Shown here: piece by piece, positions 8,247-16,484 of the stretch
How positions within the stretch are numbered: the first letter of the stretch is position 1
Layout of the letters: the number at the start of each line of letters is the position of its first letter
Notes under the pieces: model-generated
Told to the model about the DNA's origin: nothing
Databases searched by the model: none
Seen by the model: the letters and a program-made list of their open reading frames with translations, nothing else
Translations under genes and position numbers: made by a program
NCBI GenBank assembly: GCA_025924475.1
Contig: JAICIH010000010.1
Location: forward strand, 1-41,382
From: Bryobacteraceae bacterium
GTDB taxonomy: Bacteria > Acidobacteriota > Terriglobia > Bryobacterales > Bryobacteraceae
DNA: 41,382 nt
Direction of reading: 5' to 3'

Positions 8247-8495
8247 CTACTCTTGGGCGGAAAGCTGTTGATCGGAATCGCGCCAGGCGCTGATCTTCAA
8301 ACGCCGGCAAACCCAGCAGAGATCTTCGTCCTTACCGGCGTGCGGACCGGCCAAAGGAGTGCACGCGGCTCCACAAACCGCGCAGCGGCTGGAAACGACA
8401 GCCCGGTCGACTTCTATCGACTTTTTCGCCATCTCCAAAATCCGCGGAGAGATGATGGGCTCGGCGACCGGTTTCTTTTTCATTTCTGCTTTCAC
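8247..8495 (-). CDS. small protein with two CxxC pairs (possible zinc-binding)
   Basis: 'RCAVCGAACTPL...DLCWVCRRL', 82 aa, immediately upstream of the sigma factor. Confidence 0.6.
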   Translation of the reverse strand: MKAEMKKKPVAEPIISPRILEMAKKSIEVDRAVVSSRCAVCGAACTPLAGPHAGKDEDLCWVCRRLKISAWRDSDQQLSAQE

Positions 8496-8571
8496 TATAG
8501 CCTAACTTCTGCTATTTCCGCTTGCCGCTACTATGAGGGGAGCCGAACGGGCAAACCGCCCGGGCAGATTC

Positions 8572-9519
8572 ATGAACAAAATTGCATTTTTGTTTCCCGG
8601 TCAGGGGTCTCAATCGACCGGAATGGGCAAAGCATTAGCCGAGCGCTATCCGGCCGCGCGGCGGGTCTTTGAAGAAGCCGACGAGATTTTAAATTTCCCG
8701 ATTTCCCGATTGTGCTTTGAGGGACCGGACGATGAGTTAAAGAAGACAGAGAATACGCAAGCCGCGCTTCTGACGGTTTCCGTGGCCGCATACCGCGTGC
8801 TTGCAGAAAACGGTTTTCAGCCGGCGCTGGTCGCAGGGCACAGCCTGGGCGAGTATTCTGCACTAGTGGCTGCCAATTGTCTGGAATTCCAAGATGCCCT
8901 GCGGCTTGTCAGAAAGCGCGGACGTTATATGCAGGAAGCCGTTCCGGAGGGCGTGGGAGCCATGGCGGCCATCCTCAAGCTTCCAGCGGAGCGGCTCGAT
9001 GGGGTTCTTGCGGAATCCGCGCAGGGAGAAGTGGTGAGCGCAGCCAATCTGAATTCGCCCGATCAGGTTGTGATCGCGGGCCATCGCGGAGCCGTGCAAC
9101 GGGCGATGGATTTGGCGAAAGCGGCCGGCGCCCGGCGTGTAGTGGCGCTCGCCGTAAGCGCTCCGTTTCATTGCTCGCTGATGCGGCCGGCGCAGGAACG
9201 CTTGCGTCCGGATCTCGACGCCACCGAGTTTAAGGATTTATCGATTCCTCTTATCAATAATTGGCAGGCCCGGCTCATCGAGCGCGGCCAGGATGCGCGC
9301 GAGGGGCTGTATCAGCAGATTCCGAACCCGGTGCGCTGGACCGATTCCATACGGGAAATGGTGCAGCACGGGATCGGGCGCTTCGTGGAAGCTGGCCCGG
9401 GCGCAGTCCTGACCAGTCTGGCGCGCAATATTACCCCCAGCCTGCGAGGCGTAAAGTTCGGCGAACCCGCCGATTTAGACAACGTTATCGAGCTTGGCCG
9501 CAAGGAAACCTTTGCTTGA
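8572..9519 (+). CDS. fabD: malonyl CoA-acyl carrier protein transacylase
   Basis: 'MNKIAFLFPGQGSQSTGMGKALAE...VAGHSLGEYSALVAA...APFHCSLM.PA'; ATG at 8572 preferred over 8533. Confidence 0.97.
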   Translation: MNKIAFLFPGQGSQSTGMGKALAERYPAARRVFEEADEILNFPISRLCFEGPDDELKKTENTQAALLTVSVAAYRVLAENGFQPALVAGHSLGEYSALVAANCLEFQDALRLVRKRGRYMQEAVPEGVGAMAAILKLPAERLDGVLAESAQGEVVSAANLNSPDQVVIAGHRGAVQRAMDLAKAAGARRVVALAVSAPFHCSLMRPAQERLRPDLDATEFKDLSIPLINNWQARLIERGQDAREGLYQQIPNPVRWTDSIREMVQHGIGRFVEAGPGAVLTSLARNITPSLRGVKFGEPADLDNVIELGRKETFA

Positions 9520-9556
9520 CAGAGGATAGCTCGTTCGGCAGACTTAAGAGGTTTAG

Positions 9557-10945
9557 ATGCATAAACTCGCGTTAGCTCAGTTACATACTTGTCCACGCGC
9601 ATCCCGTAGAAATCGGCAAAAGCAATCATGGAAAATCTTGATTCAGAGCGTGGGGTTATTTGCGGTTGCAGCCGCTACTGTCGTTGCACAAGGGACTGCC
9701 CCCGGCCCGGCCGAGGCCGCCGATGAGGGGCTACGCGGCATTCCGGTAACACTTGCCGGCCAGTTTTTCGACCATGACTTCGTCAATTACTCGCTCTTCG
9801 CAAATGCTATTTACGACTCCAACTTGGGCACTTTGCAGGGGAATCAGACGGTAGCCGGGGGCGGGTTCGGGTACAGCGTAGGCGGCGGCGTGACCGCCTC
9901 TCACCAATCAAGGAACGGCTTCCTCTCGTTGAGCTATCGCGGAGATTATCGTCATTATGGTTCCGCCGGCTACGGTTCGGGCACCGACCAAAACCTCGCG
10001 CTGATCTATTCGCGGCGGCTCACACGCCGGTGGACCATGACCACCAATGTGGGCGCCGGTATTCTGCTTTATGGCGGCGGTTTTTACAGTGTCGCCCCGA
10101 GCTCCGCCAGCACCGTAGTAACAAATCCGTTTAGTCCGGAGACACGATTTGTGAGCACCGGCTTAAGTTTTTCTTATCAACAAACGCGCCGGCTGAGCTA
10201 TGTTTTCAGTGGACAATTCTACTTGAATAACTATAACTATCCAGGAGCGATTAACAGCGTTGGCGGATCGGGAATCGCCTCCATAGTCTATCAGCTAACC
10301 GGACGGACCTCACTGTCCGGCTCTTACTCTCATACCTACTACCATTATGGGCGTGGTGCGGGTAACAGCACTCTGGATGGCGGCTCGCTCACGCTGATGC
10401 ATCAATTTCCGGCCCACTGGGAGGCATCGTTGACACTGGGTTTGATGCGCAGTCATGCTATTGGCATAATCAGCATCCCCGTGTCCGTCATCGCTGGAGG
10501 ACAAACGGTCGCCGGTTATGTAACCGGTCCGTACGATCAGACCTCCCTTGTCCCTTCATTCCAGGGCTCAGTAACCCGCTACCGGCGCCGCACTGCGTTT
10601 TCCGTAAGCGCCGGTCAGGGCATCCAACCCGGCAACGGCATATATCTTACGTCGCGCACCCAATTTTTGAACGGTACGTATTCGTACTCGATGCGGCGCT
10701 CCAACCTCAGCTTCGGTGGCGGCTATTTTCATTTGACAAGCATTGCCAATAGCGTTTCACAGGGATATTCGACGGGTAATTATAGTGGATCTTACAGCTA
10801 TGTTGTAACAAGGCATTTATCCGCCAATGTCCGTTATGACTTGATTTCCTACGGCGGCTTCGGCAGCGTCGGTGGATTTGTCGGACATCGGCTGACGTTC
10901 GGCGTAGCATACAGCTCGGCAAATATCCCGATGACCCTGTTCTAG
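9557..10945 (+). CDS. putative outer-membrane beta-barrel protein
   Basis: Signal-like N-terminus; alternating aromatic/Gly-rich strands 'GFLSLSYRGDYRHYGSAGYGSGTDQNLALIYSRRLTRRWTMTTNVGAG'; C-term 'RLTFGVAYSSANIPMTLF'. Confidence 0.75.
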   Translation: MHKLALAQLHTCPRASRRNRQKQSWKILIQSVGLFAVAAATVVAQGTAPGPAEAADEGLRGIPVTLAGQFFDHDFVNYSLFANAIYDSNLGTLQGNQTVAGGGFGYSVGGGVTASHQSRNGFLSLSYRGDYRHYGSAGYGSGTDQNLALIYSRRLTRRWTMTTNVGAGILLYGGGFYSVAPSSASTVVTNPFSPETRFVSTGLSFSYQQTRRLSYVFSGQFYLNNYNYPGAINSVGGSGIASIVYQLTGRTSLSGSYSHTYYHYGRGAGNSTLDGGSLTLMHQFPAHWEASLTLGLMRSHAIGIISIPVSVIAGGQTVAGYVTGPYDQTSLVPSFQGSVTRYRRRTAFSVSAGQGIQPGNGIYLTSRTQFLNGTYSYSMRRSNLSFGGGYFHLTSIANSVSQGYSTGNYSGSYSYVVTRHLSANVRYDLISYGGFGSVGGFVGHRLTFGVAYSSANIPMTLF

Positions 10946-10979
10946 CGCGCCGAAACCGAGCCGCATGTGTCACGGACTG

Positions 10980-11074
10980 TGAAAAAATTAGGGACTGACT
11001 GAAGCGCCGTTCCGCAAGCTCATGAAATACAATCGCGCTCAAGCAGGCGCGGCTGTCTGTACCTAATTTTTTCA
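10980..11074. mobile_element. MITE-like / REP-like element with terminal inverted repeats
   Basis: TGAAAAAATTAGGGACTGAC at left and inverted TGAAAAAATTAGGTACAGAC at right (18 of 20 positions match); no coding capacity; lies between convergent genes. Confidence 0.6.
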
Positions 11075-11100
11075 TAACCCGTCAGCAAGCGGTTCACCTT

Positions 11101-11694
11101 TTACTGCGGTTCGCTTTGAGCCAGTGCTTGCTGCAGACGATCGGCAAAATTTTCCCCGGACTCCGTTTCCAGTTTGCGTTTGCGCAGCGGAAGAGTGGAA
11201 TCCAATTCGTGCACCAGACGCAATAGACTGCGGATGTTGGATGCGAGAAGTTTCTTGCCACCGGCGATGTCTTCCGCCGGAAGAAAGTGCGCATCCACCC
11301 CGAAATCGATGCGCAGGTCTTCCTGATCGGTCACGCCGATATCGGCCCCGTTGTCGAATTCAGGGCCAAAACAGGATAGGGCCACTGGAGCCGGAGTCAG
11401 CGCCCAGTCACCATTGAATTGCCAGAGGTCCCACCAGCTTTCGAGTTTGTAGGAGACATCGTCGCCCGAATAATCCGCGAAAATGCGCATGGCCTCGTCC
11501 ACGTCCATGGGACCGTTTACCGGACGCTCGAGAAGCGGAGGTTCCTGCGCGCTGACCGCCTCGATCGAAATCGTCGATTGGCCCTGCTCGCGCTGGGAAA
11601 AAGGAAAGAGCCGGAGTAATGTTTCGAAATGCCGAAGACGTTGGGAGAGAGCGTTTCGCTCCAGCCAGATGGACAATGACAGCCGGTCCGTCAC
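11101..11694 (-). CDS. conserved-looking hypothetical protein
   Basis: 197-aa ORF; no family recognised with certainty. Confidence 0.65.
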   Translation of the reverse strand: MTDRLSLSIWLERNALSQRLRHFETLLRLFPFSQREQGQSTISIEAVSAQEPPLLERPVNGPMDVDEAMRIFADYSGDDVSYKLESWWDLWQFNGDWALTPAPVALSCFGPEFDNGADIGVTDQEDLRIDFGVDAHFLPAEDIAGGKKLLASNIRSLLRLVHELDSTLPLRKRKLETESGENFADRLQQALAQSEPQ

Positions 11695-11729
11695 TCCACC
11701 ATTATCGCCGTTGAAGAGATACTAGAAGT

Positions 11730-12233
11730 ATGATTACCGGCTTGGTCGAAATCAAGCGGCTGGGCGAAAAGCGGCGCGAGGAGAACCGGCGCTTCCGCAC
11801 TTGGCTGAAAAGCCATAATTTCGTGGAAAGGCGCTTCAAAGCGATCGCCCAGGAAACAGAAGAAGCCATCGACTGTACGGCATGCGCCAACTGCTGCCGG
11901 GTGGCCACGACGCAAGTGAGCGAGAGAGATACGGAGAAGCTGGCGCATTTTTTGGGCATTCGGCACGCTGATTTTTTGCGCGACTACACGGTGGAATCGC
12001 CCGACGAAGGGCGCGTTTTGAAGCGCAACGCGGACGGCTGTGTTTTTTTGAAGGACAATCTCTGTTCGGTATACGAGGCGCGGCCTCACACGTGTGAGTT
12101 GTTCCCGCACTTGGCGAAAGGCAACGGATCGCTCGTGAGCCGCATGTGGCATATGCCCGATCGGGCGGTTTATTGTCCTATCGTGTTTAACTCTTTGGAG
12201 CAATTCAAAAGGGAGACGGGCTTTCGGAAATGA
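11730..12233 (+). CDS. YkgJ family cysteine cluster protein
   Basis: 'IDCTACANCCRVATTQVSERD...GCVFLKDNLCSVYEARPHTCELFP' cysteine cluster. Confidence 0.92.
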   Translation: MITGLVEIKRLGEKRREENRRFRTWLKSHNFVERRFKAIAQETEEAIDCTACANCCRVATTQVSERDTEKLAHFLGIRHADFLRDYTVESPDEGRVLKRNADGCVFLKDNLCSVYEARPHTCELFPHLAKGNGSLVSRMWHMPDRAVYCPIVFNSLEQFKRETGFRK

Positions 12234-13468
12234 CGTTTCTGGTAGTAGCGCTGCTGATCGGGCTCTTCGCCGCGGTCAGCTTCGCGGTGTATCAATTTTC
12301 CGATGCCAAACGGTGGCGGGAAACGGCGGCCGAGGTGCGCGAGCAGAGCGAACGGGACCGCCTGGAGTTGGAGGCGGCCCGGCTGGCCGCCGTGGGAGCG
12401 GAGACGCAAGTCAAGGTGCTCACCGGCACACAACGTCAGCTAGAGGACCGGTTTCGCGCGCTTGCAGCCGACGCGCTCGAAAGCAATAGCCAGCTTTTTC
12501 TCGACCGCAGCCGCGACCAGATGCTGCATTTGGTCGAGCCGGTAAATCAATCGCTGCGCCGTTTTGAAGAGCAGGTGCAGGCGGTCGAGCGTTCCCGCAT
12601 TGGGGCTTACTCGGAGCTGACCACGCAGGTGCAGGCACTGGCGCAGCTTCAGGAGCGCGTGCGCCAATCGACCGAGCAACTCAAGACAGCGTTGCGCAAC
12701 CCCTCGCAGCGCGGCCGTTGGGGGGAAATGCAACTGCGCCGCGTGGTGGAAGTAGCGGGCATGCTGGAATATTGCGATTTTTCCGAGCAGAAGACTCTAT
12801 TCGGCGAAACCAACCAGCGGCCGGACTTGATTGTGCGGCTGCCGAACCGCTGCGAGATCGTAGTCGACGCGAAAGTCTCGCTCGAAGCGTATCTGCGGGC
12901 TATTGAAGCGGAGCAGGAGTCGGAGCGGGCGCGGTACTTAAAGGATCATTCCAACCAGGTAAAAACCCACGTGAAATCGCTCGGCGAGAAAGCGTATTGG
13001 GAGCGGCTCACCTGTTCGCCGGAATTTGTGGTGGCGTTTCTCCCGCTCGAATCGCTCTTCAGCGCGGCGCTCGATAACGATCCGACGCTGCTCGAGTTCA
13101 GCGTGGAGAGGCGCGTGCTGATCGCAACGCCGACTTCTCTAATCACGCTGCTGCTCACCGTAGCGCATGGCTGGCGTCAGCAGGCCGTGGCCGAGAATCT
13201 GGAAAAGATTCAAGCGACCGGACAGGAACTCTATCAGCGGCTGCTCACGATGAGCCAGCATTTTTCGAAGCTGGGCGATGCGATCGGAAAAACCGTCGAG
13301 ACATACAACCAAACGGTAGGCTCGCTCGAAAGGAATGTTCTGACCTCGGCGCGAAGGTTCAAGGAACTGAGTCCGGCGAATGCCGCTCCACTGGAGGAAG
13401 CTTCGGAGGTTGAGTTGAGCCCGCGCCATCTGGATAGCGTGAAGTGGAGGATGATTGAAGAGCCGTGA
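12230..13468 (+). CDS. rmuC: DNA recombination protein RmuC
   Basis: 'NPSQRGRWGEMQLRRVVEVAGMLEYCDF..Q.......RPDLIVRLPN...IVVDAKVSLEAYL' RmuC signature. Confidence 0.96.
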   Translation: MTFLVVALLIGLFAAVSFAVYQFSDAKRWRETAAEVREQSERDRLELEAARLAAVGAETQVKVLTGTQRQLEDRFRALAADALESNSQLFLDRSRDQMLHLVEPVNQSLRRFEEQVQAVERSRIGAYSELTTQVQALAQLQERVRQSTEQLKTALRNPSQRGRWGEMQLRRVVEVAGMLEYCDFSEQKTLFGETNQRPDLIVRLPNRCEIVVDAKVSLEAYLRAIEAEQESERARYLKDHSNQVKTHVKSLGEKAYWERLTCSPEFVVAFLPLESLFSAALDNDPTLLEFSVERRVLIATPTSLITLLLTVAHGWRQQAVAENLEKIQATGQELYQRLLTMSQHFSKLGDAIGKTVETYNQTVGSLERNVLTSARRFKELSPANAAPLEEASEVELSPRHLDSVKWRMIEEP

Positions 13469-16400
13469 TCAGAAGCATTCCACTAGCTATTAACAGCCCT
13501 GCACCCGCCATCGCCGTCACCAAAGAATAGGAGGGCTCTTCCTCAACCCACCCGATCTCGATGTATCTCCGTTTTCGCGGCAACGGCTGATGGAGAGCCA
13601 TCTGGATCACTTCGGCCAAATGCATACCGTGGCGCCGAGTGCCATGGAGAATCTGCTCGCGGCAACTGAAGCCGTCGGAAATGATCAAGGTTTCCGGATC
13701 CGCCTGCCGCACGCGCGGATATAAAACGCGCTCCGCAATTTTCATGGATACATCGTAATGGTGTTCCTCGTAGCCAAACGAGCCCGCCAGGCCGCAGCAT
13801 CCGGAATCGAGAAGTTCCGCGTCCAGTCCCATGCGATCGACGATCTTCTGCTCGGCGGACATGCCCCACAGGGCCTTCTGATGGCAATGTCCGTGAATGA
13901 GCGCCTTGCGTTTTAAGGTTGGAACTCTATATTCCGCGGCCAAAAGGAATTCATCCAAAAGCTTGGTTTGGGCGCGCAGCCGCTGGGCGTCTTCGTCGCC
14001 GGGGAACAAATTCGCCGCTTCGTCGCGAAACACGGAAGCGCAGCTTGGCTCCAGAACAACGACCGGAATGCCTTGTGTAATTTGTGGCCGCAACGCAGTG
14101 AAGATGTCCCGCAGATAATTCTTCGCCTGGTCGAGAAAGCCGTAATCGTAGAGCGGCCGGCCGCAACACAGACTCTGCTGCGGCACTTCCACGCGATAGC
14201 CGGCCGATTCCAGCACTTCCACCGCGGCCTTGGCGGTGTGTGGGAAGAAATAGTTATTGAAGGTATCGGGCCATAGCATCACCGGCGGACGCGCGTCATT
14301 CTTTCGCTTGGTTTGAGCGTTATGCTCCGCAAACCAGGACCGGAATGTCTGTTTCGCGAAGAAGGGCATTTTGCGGCGCTGCGCGAATCCGCCGAATGAT
14401 TTCATGACCTTCGAAAGTCCGGGCGTTTGGGTAATCAAGTTGGCGGCTTCGGGGAAACGAGACGCCAACTCGGCCCAGCGATTGATCATGCCCATCGCAT
14501 ACGCGGCAACGGGACGCGGTTTGCTTTCGAAATAGTGATAGAGAAACTCCGATTTGTAGGTAGCAACATCCACGTTGACCGGACAGTCGCCTTTGCAGCC
14601 TTTACAGGCCAGGCATAGATCGAGCGCTTCTTTGATGTGCGGGTCTTTCCAGCCGTCCTGAATCACTTCGCCGCGCAACATCTCGAACAGCAGGCGCGTG
14701 CGCCCGCGGGTGCTGTGCATTTCCTCGCGGGTGGCATGAAAGCTGGGGCACATCGTGCCGCCATCCAATCCCCGGCACTTCCCTACCCCGAAGCAGCGCT
14801 CCGTCGCGTGCGCAAAACTGCCTTGATCCTCAGGAAACTGAAAGACCGTCAGCACCGGCTTGGGCCTGAAGTCCGGTCCGACGCGCAGGTTTGTATCCAT
14901 CGGATAAGGGTCGACTACTTTGCCGGGGTTCATGCGCCATTGCGGGTCCCAAGCGGATTTGAATTCGCGGAAGGCCTGCACAATCTCCGAGCCGTACATG
15001 ACCGGAAGGAATTCGGCACGCGCCTGGCCATCGCCATGCTCGCCGGATAACGATCCACCGAACCGCGTGACCACATGCGCGGCTTCTGTCATGAACTCGC
15101 GGTAGTTCTTCACGCCTTCGGCAGTCTTCAGATTGAAAGTGATGCGGGTGTGGAGACAGCCATCGCCAATGTGTCCGAAGAGTGTCATCCGGTATTGGTG
15201 TTTGTCCAAAAGCCGGTAGAGTTCGCGGAGATAGTTGCCCACCTGCTCGACTGGGACAGCCGCATCTTCCCAGCTCGGCCAGGCGTCTTCCACTCCCGGA
15301 ATGCGACTTGCGCCGACGCCGTTTTCGCGCACTTTCCAAATCAATTTTTGATCGTGCTCGTCTTCGATCAGCCGTATCCAGGTGTGGTCATGATCGATCG
15401 TGCGGATCTTCCGCATCGCCTGCTCCGCGAGTTCGTACGCTTCTTCCCGCTCATCAGCGCCGAACTCGAGCAGGACATAGGTATCCGCGCGCGGGAAAAG
15501 ATCCTCGCCGGGCATATGGTTGCCCTTACGATGCTCGTTGTCGATCACTTTGTGATGAAAACACTCGAGACCGATCGGGCGCAGGTCGCGAAAGGCAGCG
15601 GCGCGGTCTCCCGCCGTAAATACGTCGGGGAAGCCGACAACCAGCAATGCCCGATGCATCGGGCTGTGTACCAGCTTCACCTTCGCGCGCAGGGTGATGG
15701 CGCACGTGCTCTCGGTTCCGACCAGAGCGCGGGCCACATGAAAGCCGTTCTCCGGAAGCAGCTCGGGAAGATTGTAGCCGGACACGCGGCGCGGAATATT
15801 CGGAAAGCGCGCTCGTATTTCCGAAGCGTAGCGGTCGCGGATGCTCTTAAGCTTCGAATAGATTTCGCCGCGCCGCCCACCTTGCCGGATGATGGACTCC
15901 AGTTCGGGCTCGCTCGTCGGCCCAACCGTCAGACGCAGACCGTCGTAAGTGAGGACGTCCAGTTCCTCTACATTGTCTTCGGTTCGGCCCGCTACAACAG
16001 AATGGACACCGCAGGAGTTGTTGCCGATCATTCCGCCCAACGTGCAATATTCATGCGTGGCTGGGTCCGGGCCTACCATCAAGTGAAATTTTTTGGTTTC
16101 GCTCTGCAAGGTATCGAGAATCAATCCCGGTTCCACCCAGGCGTATTTCCGCTTTGGATTGATTTCCAGAATTTTGTTCAGGTACTTGGAAAAATCGATC
16201 ACGACCGCGGTGTTGCAGCACTGGCCGGCCAAACTGGTTCCGCAACCACGGCCAAAAATCGGCGCGTTAAATTTACGGCAAAGAGCGACGGTTGCGATCA
16301 CATCGTCATAGGTTCGAGGAACTACCACGCCGATGGGCACCTGACGATACATGGACAAATCGGAAGCGTAAAGGGCGCGTGAGCCGCTGTCGAAGCGGAC

Positions 16401-16484
16401 CTCGCCGTCGATTTTGTGCGCCAGTTCCGAGGCGAGCTCTTGCGCCACACGCGGCTTGATCTGTTCTTTGGAAGGAATCATCAT
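13359..16484 (-). CDS. FAD-linked oxidase / 4Fe-4S / CCG-domain fusion oxidoreductase (GlcD-GlpC-like) with C-terminal TM segment
   Basis: 'PIFGRGCGTSLAGQCCNTAVVIDFSKYLNKI' FAD-binding; 'CLACKGCKGDCPVNVDVATYK' Fe-S; 'CCGRPLYDYG', 'SGCCGLAGSFGYE' CCG motifs; C-term 'SLVTAMAGAGLLIASGMLLITAL'. Confidence 0.95.
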   Translation of the reverse strand: MMIPSKEQIKPRVAQELASELAHKIDGEVRFDSGSRALYASDLSMYRQVPIGVVVPRTYDDVIATVALCRKFNAPIFGRGCGTSLAGQCCNTAVVIDFSKYLNKILEINPKRKYAWVEPGLILDTLQSETKKFHLMVGPDPATHEYCTLGGMIGNNSCGVHSVVAGRTEDNVEELDVLTYDGLRLTVGPTSEPELESIIRQGGRRGEIYSKLKSIRDRYASEIRARFPNIPRRVSGYNLPELLPENGFHVARALVGTESTCAITLRAKVKLVHSPMHRALLVVGFPDVFTAGDRAAAFRDLRPIGLECFHHKVIDNEHRKGNHMPGEDLFPRADTYVLLEFGADEREEAYELAEQAMRKIRTIDHDHTWIRLIEDEHDQKLIWKVRENGVGASRIPGVEDAWPSWEDAAVPVEQVGNYLRELYRLLDKHQYRMTLFGHIGDGCLHTRITFNLKTAEGVKNYREFMTEAAHVVTRFGGSLSGEHGDGQARAEFLPVMYGSEIVQAFREFKSAWDPQWRMNPGKVVDPYPMDTNLRVGPDFRPKPVLTVFQFPEDQGSFAHATERCFGVGKCRGLDGGTMCPSFHATREEMHSTRGRTRLLFEMLRGEVIQDGWKDPHIKEALDLCLACKGCKGDCPVNVDVATYKSEFLYHYFESKPRPVAAYAMGMINRWAELASRFPEAANLITQTPGLSKVMKSFGGFAQRRKMPFFAKQTFRSWFAEHNAQTKRKNDARPPVMLWPDTFNNYFFPHTAKAAVEVLESAGYRVEVPQQSLCCGRPLYDYGFLDQAKNYLRDIFTALRPQITQGIPVVVLEPSCASVFRDEAANLFPGDEDAQRLRAQTKLLDEFLLAAEYRVPTLKRKALIHGHCHQKALWGMSAEQKIVDRMGLDAELLDSGCCGLAGSFGYEEHHYDVSMKIAERVLYPRVRQADPETLIISDGFSCREQILHGTRRHGMHLAEVIQMALHQPLPRKRRYIEIGWVEEEPSYSLVTAMAGAGLLIASGMLLITALQSSSTSRYPDGAGSTQPPKLPPVERHSPDSVP

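Noticed and set aside
15075-16382. 435-aa + strand ORF antisense to the FAD/Fe-S oxidoreductase
   Set aside because: High-GC antisense shadow ORF; minus strand has strong domain motifs over the whole span.
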